Below are positions 1 through 5,208 of a stretch of 5,208 bases of DNA, in pieces. The notes below the pieces were generated by a model that saw only the letters and a list, made by a program, of their open reading frames with translations, searched no databases and was not told the DNA's origin. Source of the DNA: Deinococcus sp. (GTDB lineage Bacteria > Deinococcota > Deinococci > Deinococcales > Thermaceae); assembly GCA_023382135.1 (NCBI GenBank), contig JAMCQK010000169.1:1-5208 (forward strand), in the 5' to 3' direction. Within the stretch, counting starts at the first letter, position 1. The number at the start of each line of letters is the position of its first letter. A program made the position numbers and the translations under genes.

Positions 1-24
1 CTTCTTCATGGCTCCCTGCACCGC
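1..24 (-). repeat. Inverted repeat arm, reverse complement of 511-534
   Basis: Bases 1-24 equal the reverse complement of 511-534 with no mismatch. The match resumes after a 1-nt offset over CGAACCCG (24-31 against the complement of 502-509). The arm replaces the codons that should precede REPGSRSK in NusA, so it looks foreign to the gene it sits in. The likeliest cause is a fold-back chimera at a contig end, not a functional element. Confidence 0.9.
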
Positions 25-489
25 GAACCCGGCAGCCGCAGCAAAGTGGCCGTCACCAGCCACAACCCGAACGTAGACCCCATTGGCGCCTGCATTGGGC
101 ACAAGGGGCAGCGCATCCAGGCGGTCTCGGCGGAACTAGGGCGTGAGAGGGTGGACATTATCCAGTGGAACTCGAACCCGCGCGAGTTTATTCGCAACGC
201 GCTCTCGCCGGCGCAGGTCGGGAACATCGACATAGACACCGAGAACGCCCGCGCCAACGTGAAGGTCTCCAAAGACCAGCACTCGTTGGCCATTGGCAAG
301 GCGGGGCAGAACGTAAGGCTGGCTAGCAGGCTTACGGGCTTCGAGATTAACTTCGAAGAAGCCGAGGAGATTACCGACCTCGACTCCGCCATGCTCAAAG
401 CCGCCGGGGCCGAAGAGGAAAGCAAGGTGAGCCAGGACGCCAAGGCCCGCTTCGATAGCTTGTTCGCGGAGAGCGAAAAGAAAGACTAG
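1..489 (+). CDS. nusA: Transcription termination/antitermination factor NusA, C-terminal part (5'-truncated by window edge)
   Basis: NusA binds RNA polymerase and nascent RNA in the cytoplasm and modulates pausing, termination and antitermination. Only the last 162 codons are present. The frame is open from base 1, so the N-terminal polymerase-binding domain and the S1 domain lie outside. What is visible is the tandem KH pair. KH1 begins at REPGSRSKVAV (fragment residues 8-18), continues through VDPIGACIG (25-33) and has the GxxG loop GHKG (33-36). KH2 has GxxG GKAG (99-102) followed by QNVRLASRLTG. An acidic/charged tail ends in SEKKD, with no extra C-terminal repeats of the E. coli type. 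Fragment residues 1-7 (LLHGSLH) do not resemble the VEIK-x-x-A stretch normally preceding REPGSRSK. These bases are an inverted copy of the ylxR start and probably are not true nusA sequence. The stop codon TAG is at 487-489, and ylxR follows after 36 nt in the same direction. Confidence 0.95.
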   Translation, partial: LLHGSLHREPGSRSKVAVTSHNPNVDPIGACIGHKGQRIQAVSAELGRERVDIIQWNSNPREFIRNALSPAQVGNIDIDTENARANVKVSKDQHSLAIGKAGQNVRLASRLTGFEINFEEAEEITDLDSAMLKAAGAEEESKVSQDAKARFDSLFAESEKKD

Positions 490-510
490 GCCTTGATGCT
501 TTCGGGTTCG

Positions 511-534
511 GCGGTGCAGGGAGCCATGAAGAAG
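511..534 (+). repeat. Inverted repeat arm spanning the ylxR start codon (source copy)
   Basis: This 24-nt stretch includes the presumed ylxR ribosome-binding site (AGGGAG, 518-523), the ATG at 526 and the first codons (Met-Lys-Lys). It makes sense in its own context as the start of ylxR, so it is taken as the original copy and 1-24 as the displaced one. Confidence 0.9.
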
Positions 535-814
535 CGGGAGCGGACGCCGGTTAGGAGCTGTGTCGCCTGTAGAACCAGGCGGCCCCAGCGCGAGCTCTTG
601 CGGGTGGTGCTCACCGACAAGGGGCCGCTACTGGACCCCGGCCGCAAGCGCCAGGGGCGCGGATCCTACATCTGCCCGGACAAACCCGGATGTTGGGAAG
701 AAAAAAAGCTCAGGCGCTTTGCGGGAGCGCATGCCAAGGATCTGGCCGAGGCGCTCGCACTGCTCTTCTCCAAAGAGGCGCCAAACACAAAAGTTATAGT
801 TGAAGGAGGACAGA

Positions 815-822
<8 letters not shown>
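526..822 (+). CDS. ylxR: YlxR/RnpM-family RNA-binding protein (DUF448)
   Basis: This is a small basic cytoplasmic protein of the YlxR family, 98 aa from ATG 526. Members lie almost invariably between nusA and infB, and the Bacillus subtilis protein (RnpM) binds and modulates RNase P. The family signature is visible: PVRSCVACRTRRPQRELLRVV (residues 8-28) with the CxxC pair C12/C15, then GRGSYIC (44-50) and the basic KKLRRF (60-65). C50 and C56 could complete a metal or redox cysteine set, but that is inference. Start choice: homologues typically begin M-K-K-R just before the CxxC, which matches ATG 526. It is preceded by AGGGAG at 518-523, though with a short spacer. In-frame alternatives at TTG 493 and ATG 496 would add 10-11 residues (MLSGSAVQGA) that do not look like family sequence. 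The stop codon TAA at 820-822 overlaps the infB start, indicating translational coupling. Confidence 0.88.
804..809 (+). promoter_or_regulatory. Consensus Shine-Dalgarno sequence for infB
   Basis: A perfect AGGAGG lies 5 nt before ATG 815, inside the last codons of ylxR. It decides the infB start: the in-frame TTG at 800 lies upstream of this site and would add only five residues (MKEDR) before the family-typical MAKVRIYQLA. Confidence 0.9.
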
Positions 823-2554
<1,732 letters not shown>

Positions 2555-2572
2555 CTAGGCTTGGGAAGAAGC

Positions 2573-2938
2573 ATGGTCATCGCGCGCCAGATCCGGCTGT
2601 ACCTGGGCTCTACCCTGCTCCTGGCCTTTTCCTTTGGCGCGGGTCCGCTGGCGCTGGTTCAGCCTGGCGCGCTCCCCACAGCCTCGAGTTGGCAGGCGGG
2701 CGCCCCGCCCCAGATTGCCGACCTGGCAAGCAAAGCCTTCAAGGTTGGCGCTGGCTTGTTGCTCGGCGTGTTCGAGATGGCAGCAAACTGGCGCTTCCGT
2801 ACGCCGCGAACCCTTGCGTTTAAGCGGAACAAGTTTTGGTCTACCCGAAGACTTTTTCTTTGGTACGGCAGACTCCGGTTGGGAGATTGCTGCCAGCTTT
2901 TCGGACCTTTTGCCGGAAGTGGTAAACCAAAGGTATAA
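2573..2938 (+). CDS. Hypothetical small exported protein, probably frameshifted in its second half
   Basis: I do not recognise this gene. From ATG 2573, 18 nt after the infB stop and behind a weak GGGAAG (2563-2568), the frame gives 121 aa ending at TAA 2936-2938. The start looks like a signal peptide or membrane anchor: R5 and R8 are followed by a hydrophobic run (about residues 9-29), and a P/A-rich stretch comes next. A second hydrophobic patch, KVGAGLLLGVF, lies at 57-67. Codon use is gene-like to about residue 68. After that the frame becomes rich in Arg, Trp and Cys and resembles an off-frame translation. Protein-like sequence continues in the other two frames: DGSKLALPYAANP at about 2776-2814, then LPEDFFFGTADSGWEIAASF within about 2811-2933. 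Each change is a -1 step, so two single-base losses would explain it. A TTG start at 2561 is possible but adds only four residues. It may be a decayed gene or a gene hit by sequencing errors. The function is unknown. Confidence 0.45.
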   Translation: MVIARQIRLYLGSTLLLAFSFGAGPLALVQPGALPTASSWQAGAPPQIADLASKAFKVGAGLLLGVFEMAANWRFRTPRTLAFKRNKFWSTRRLFLWYGRLRLGDCCQLFGPFAGSGKPKV

Positions 2939-2939
2939 A
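2910..2939 (+). promoter_or_regulatory. Candidate sigma-70-type promoter for secDF
   Basis: TTGCCG (2910-2915) and TATAAA (2934-2939) are separated by 18 nt, in an AT-richer stretch directly before secDF. Initiation would fall near 2946, leaving a leader of about 20 nt that just includes the Shine-Dalgarno site. This is a pattern match only. Read-through from infB could equally supply secDF, since no convincing terminator lies between them. Confidence 0.4.
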
Positions 2940-2953
2940 ACTATAAACCCGTT

Positions 2954-2959
2954 GGAGGT
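2954..2959 (+). promoter_or_regulatory. Shine-Dalgarno sequence for secDF
   Basis: GGAGGT lies 5 nt before the GTG at 2965. It supports this non-ATG start, which gives a short basic N-terminus (MKQQHW) immediately before the first membrane helix, as expected for SecD. Confidence 0.85.
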
Positions 2960-2964
2960 AACAA

Positions 2965-5190
2965 GTGAAGCAACAACATTGGACTGGACTTATGCTGCTG
3001 GCGCTGCTGCTCGCCTCGCTGGTGGCGATCTGGAAACCCTGGGCACCCAACGAACCCAAAATCAAGCTCGGGCTGGACCTTCAAGGCGGCCTGCGGATCG
3101 TGCTCTCAACCGTAAACTCCAGCGCCGACCCCGCCGTGGCCAAGGACGAGCTCAACAAAGCTAGAACGGTGCTCGAGAACCGTGTGAACGCTATTGGCGT
3201 GGCCGAGCCCTTAGTAACGGTGCAGGGCAACAACCGTGTGGTGGTGGAGCTTCCGGGTCTTACCCAGGACCAACAGGACAAAGCCATCCGGCTCATCGGG
3301 CAGACCGCGTTACTGGAGTTCAAACTGGTTAAAGACGGGGCCAGCGGCACTACTGTCTCCAACATCAACGACGAGCTTCGCAGAAACCCCAGCCTCAAGC
3401 GAAGCGATCTTGAGCAGAGCTTGATGAAGATAGAAGACCTCGGGCCGACCTTGCTCACAGGCTCAGATCTTTCCGATGCACGAGCGGTCTTTGATCAATT
3501 CGGCAGGCCACAGGTATCGCTTTCATTTACCAAGGAAGGCGCCAGGAAATTTGCCGAGGTGACCAGCAAGAACATCAAAAAGCGGCTCGCGATTGTCTTA
3601 GACAACAAGGTCTACCAGGCACCCACCATCCAGACCGCCATTCGTGATGGTAATGCGGTAATCACTGGCCTCTCCGGCCTGGAGGAAGCCTCTGAGATTG
3701 CCCTGGTGCTTCGCTCCGGCTCGCTGCCAGTAAAACTCAAAACCGAGGAGACCCGCGCCATCGGGCCTACGCTGGGCCAGGACGCCATTCAAGCCGGCGT
3801 GCGTGCGGCCATTATCGGCGCGCTGGCGATTTTCGTTCTGATCTTCTTCTACTACGGTTTCTGGCTGGGGCTGGTGGCGGCGCTGGGGCTCATCTATACC
3901 AGCACGCTCATTCTGGGCATGCTTTCGGCCATGGGCGCCACGCTCACGCTTCCAGGTATCGCGGGTCTGATTCTGACCTTGGGCGCCGCGGTTGACGGAA
4001 ACGTGCTCTCGTTTGAGCGCATTAAGGAAGAACTGAAAAACGGTAAGAAGTTCCGCCAAGCGATTCCCGGCGGCTTCTCGCACTCGATGGTCACTATCTT
4101 CGACGTCAACATCAGCCACCTGCTGGCGGCGGCGGCGCTGTACCAGTACTCTTCCGGACCGGTGCGCGGCTTCGCGGTGATGCTGGCGATTGGCGTGGTG
4201 GCCTCGGTGTTTTCCAACGTGGTCTTCAGCCGTTGGCTGCTGGACCGCGTCGCCGACAAGCGCGAGGTAGCCCCTCCCTACTGGGTCTGGGGTTCCAAAT
4301 TCCCCTTCATGAAGTGGTCGCGCTTCGTGACCTCCGCCAGCATGGCGCTCGCGCTGGTGGCCGGGGCCCTGGCCCTTACCAAGGGGTTCAACTTCGGCAT
4401 CGACTTTACCGGTGGCACCGCCTTCTTGGTGCGTACAGCGGATAATGTGAACTCGGAGCAGATTCGGAGTTTTCTGGACTCCACCGGCATAGAAGGGACC
4501 GCCGGGCGCGAGGCCATCATCACCACGCTTTCCAGCAAGCAGGGCAAAGAGTTTTCGGTGCGGGTGCGCCAGCTTGGCGACCAGAAACGAATTCAGTTGG
4601 AGCAGCTTTTCCGGGAAAAACTAAAAGCTCAGGTGATCCAGTCTGAGACGGTGGGGCCCGCGATTGGCTCCGAGCTCAGGCGCAATACCGTGCTTGCGGT
4701 GCTGATTGGGCTGCTGCTGATTCTGGGCTATGTGGCCTTCCGCTTTGACTGGGTCTTCGGCCTGGCGAGCGTGATTGCCGTGGGGCATGACGTGGCCATT
4801 GTAGCCGGCATGTATAGCCTCTTCGGCCTCGAGTTCACCATCCCCACGGTGGCGGCGCTTTTGACCATTATCGGTTACTCGCTGAATGACTCGATCATCA
4901 TTTCCGACCGCATCCGCGAGAACCAAAAAGTGCTTCGCGGCCTTCCTTACGGCCAGATGGTGGACATCTCGGTAAACCAGACGCTTTCGCGAACCGTGAT
5001 GACCTCGCTCACCACCCTGCTGCCCATTCTGGCGCTCTTGTTCCTGGGTGGTCCGGTGCTGCGTGACTTTTCACTGGCGATAGTTGTGGGCATAACGGTA
5101 GGAACTTACTCTTCTATCTACGTGGTTTCCGCCTTGGTGGTCTGGTGGAAGACCCGCATGGCCACTAGGCGGGCCGGCGCAAGAGCCTGA
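2965..5190 (+). CDS. secDF: Fused protein translocase subunit SecDF
   Basis: SecDF is an inner-membrane RND-family protein that uses the proton gradient to pull exported proteins out of the SecYEG channel. SecD and SecF are joined in one 741-aa chain, close to the single-chain Thermus thermophilus SecDF (about 735 aa). SecD half: TM1 (7-23), then the large P1 periplasmic domain (about 30-270) with KLGLDLQGGLRIVLS (34-48), LENRVNAIGVAEP (70-82) and LVLRSGSLPVKL (247-258). TM2-TM6 follow (about 280-424). A cytoplasmic linker (425-452) leads to the SecF half: TM7 (453-472), the P4 domain (about 475-570) with FGIDFTGGTAF (477-487), SETVGPAIGSELRRN (560-574), and TM8-TM12 (about 575-727). Residues needed for proton transport are present: Asp344 in VDGN (341-... 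motif AAVDGNVLSFER), Asp642 in GYSLNDS, and Arg676 in QTLSRT. The start is GTG with a strong Shine-Dalgarno site; the stop codon is TGA at 5188-5190. No frame damage is seen. Confidence 0.97.
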   Translation: MKQQHWTGLMLLALLLASLVAIWKPWAPNEPKIKLGLDLQGGLRIVLSTVNSSADPAVAKDELNKARTVLENRVNAIGVAEPLVTVQGNNRVVVELPGLTQDQQDKAIRLIGQTALLEFKLVKDGASGTTVSNINDELRRNPSLKRSDLEQSLMKIEDLGPTLLTGSDLSDARAVFDQFGRPQVSLSFTKEGARKFAEVTSKNIKKRLAIVLDNKVYQAPTIQTAIRDGNAVITGLSGLEEASEIALVLRSGSLPVKLKTEETRAIGPTLGQDAIQAGVRAAIIGALAIFVLIFFYYGFWLGLVAALGLIYTSTLILGMLSAMGATLTLPGIAGLILTLGAAVDGNVLSFERIKEELKNGKKFRQAIPGGFSHSMVTIFDVNISHLLAAAALYQYSSGPVRGFAVMLAIGVVASVFSNVVFSRWLLDRVADKREVAPPYWVWGSKFPFMKWSRFVTSASMALALVAGALALTKGFNFGIDFTGGTAFLVRTADNVNSEQIRSFLDSTGIEGTAGREAIITTLSSKQGKEFSVRVRQLGDQKRIQLEQLFREKLKAQVIQSETVGPAIGSELRRNTVLAVLIGLLLILGYVAFRFDWVFGLASVIAVGHDVAIVAGMYSLFGLEFTIPTVAALLTIIGYSLNDSIIISDRIRENQKVLRGLPYGQMVDISVNQTLSRTVMTSLTTLLPILALLFLGGPVLRDFSLAIVVGITVGTYSSIYVVSALVVWWKTRMATRRAGARA

Positions 5191-5208
5191 TCTCTGCTTC
5201 TATCATGC

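Noticed and set aside
493..525. Longer ylxR start at TTG 493 or ATG 496
   Set aside because: The added residues MLSGSAVQGA lack family resemblance and there is no good Shine-Dalgarno site before them. ATG 526 with MKKRERTPVRSC matches the family N-terminus.
2838..2857. Possible intrinsic terminator: GGTCT/AGACT arms with a 6-nt loop, followed by five T
   Set aside because: The stem is only 5 bp including a G-U pair, with weak GC content. The T run overlaps the right arm and lies inside a possible coding stretch. It is too weak to call.
2841..3065. Reverse-strand 74-codon open frame across the secDF start
   Set aside because: It overlaps the secDF 5' end and promoter region and has no ribosome-binding site. 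Its composition (Ser and Cys runs) looks like a shadow of the opposite strand.
4003..4014. SecDF motif VDGN instead of the widely quoted VDAN in TM4
   Set aside because: The essential Asp344 is kept and Ala-to-Gly is conservative. I recall the Thermus thermophilus protein also having Gly here, so it is probably a lineage feature.
5191..5208. 18 nt after the secDF stop
   Set aside because: It is too short to hold a gene or terminator, and I saw no inverted match to the rest of the window comparable to the one at base 1.

Overview
The window is a slice of a bacterial translation/transcription-factor operon, all on the + strand: the 3' part of nusA, then ylxR, infB, a poorly conserved-looking small gene, and a fused secDF. 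The NusA fragment, the short IF2 (579 aa, with a very short linker before the G domain) and especially the single-chain SecDF of 741 aa fit the Thermaceae (Deinococcus-Thermus phylum). The moderate GC content and less extreme third-position GC suggest Meiothermus or Calidithermus rather than Thermus. This placement is inference from recalled family features, not from a search.

Layout. 1-489 encodes the C-terminal 162 codons of NusA (both KH domains), cut by the window start. 526-822 is ylxR (RnpM family). 815-2554 is infB, which overlaps ylxR by 8 nt and has a textbook Shine-Dalgarno sequence. 2555-2964 is a 410-nt interval holding one candidate small secreted-protein gene (2573-2938). Its reading frame looks broken in the second half, and a candidate promoter for secDF overlaps its 3' end. 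2965-5190 is secDF, starting at GTG with a strong Shine-Dalgarno sequence. The last 18 nt hold nothing recognisable.

How it fits together. NusA (elongation, pausing and antitermination), YlxR (an RNA-binding protein linked to RNase P) and IF2 (start-tRNA delivery) form the conserved nusA operon core. SecDF, the proton-driven partner of SecYEG, follows where many bacteria have rbfA.

The most notable observations are these. The first 24 bases are an exact inverted copy of the ylxR start region (511-534), and they replace NusA sequence that should be conserved, so a fold-back chimera at a contig end is the likeliest explanation. The gene between infB and secDF appears frameshifted. The IF2 G4 motif reads SKID instead of the usual NKxD. 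I do not see a previously undescribed system here.
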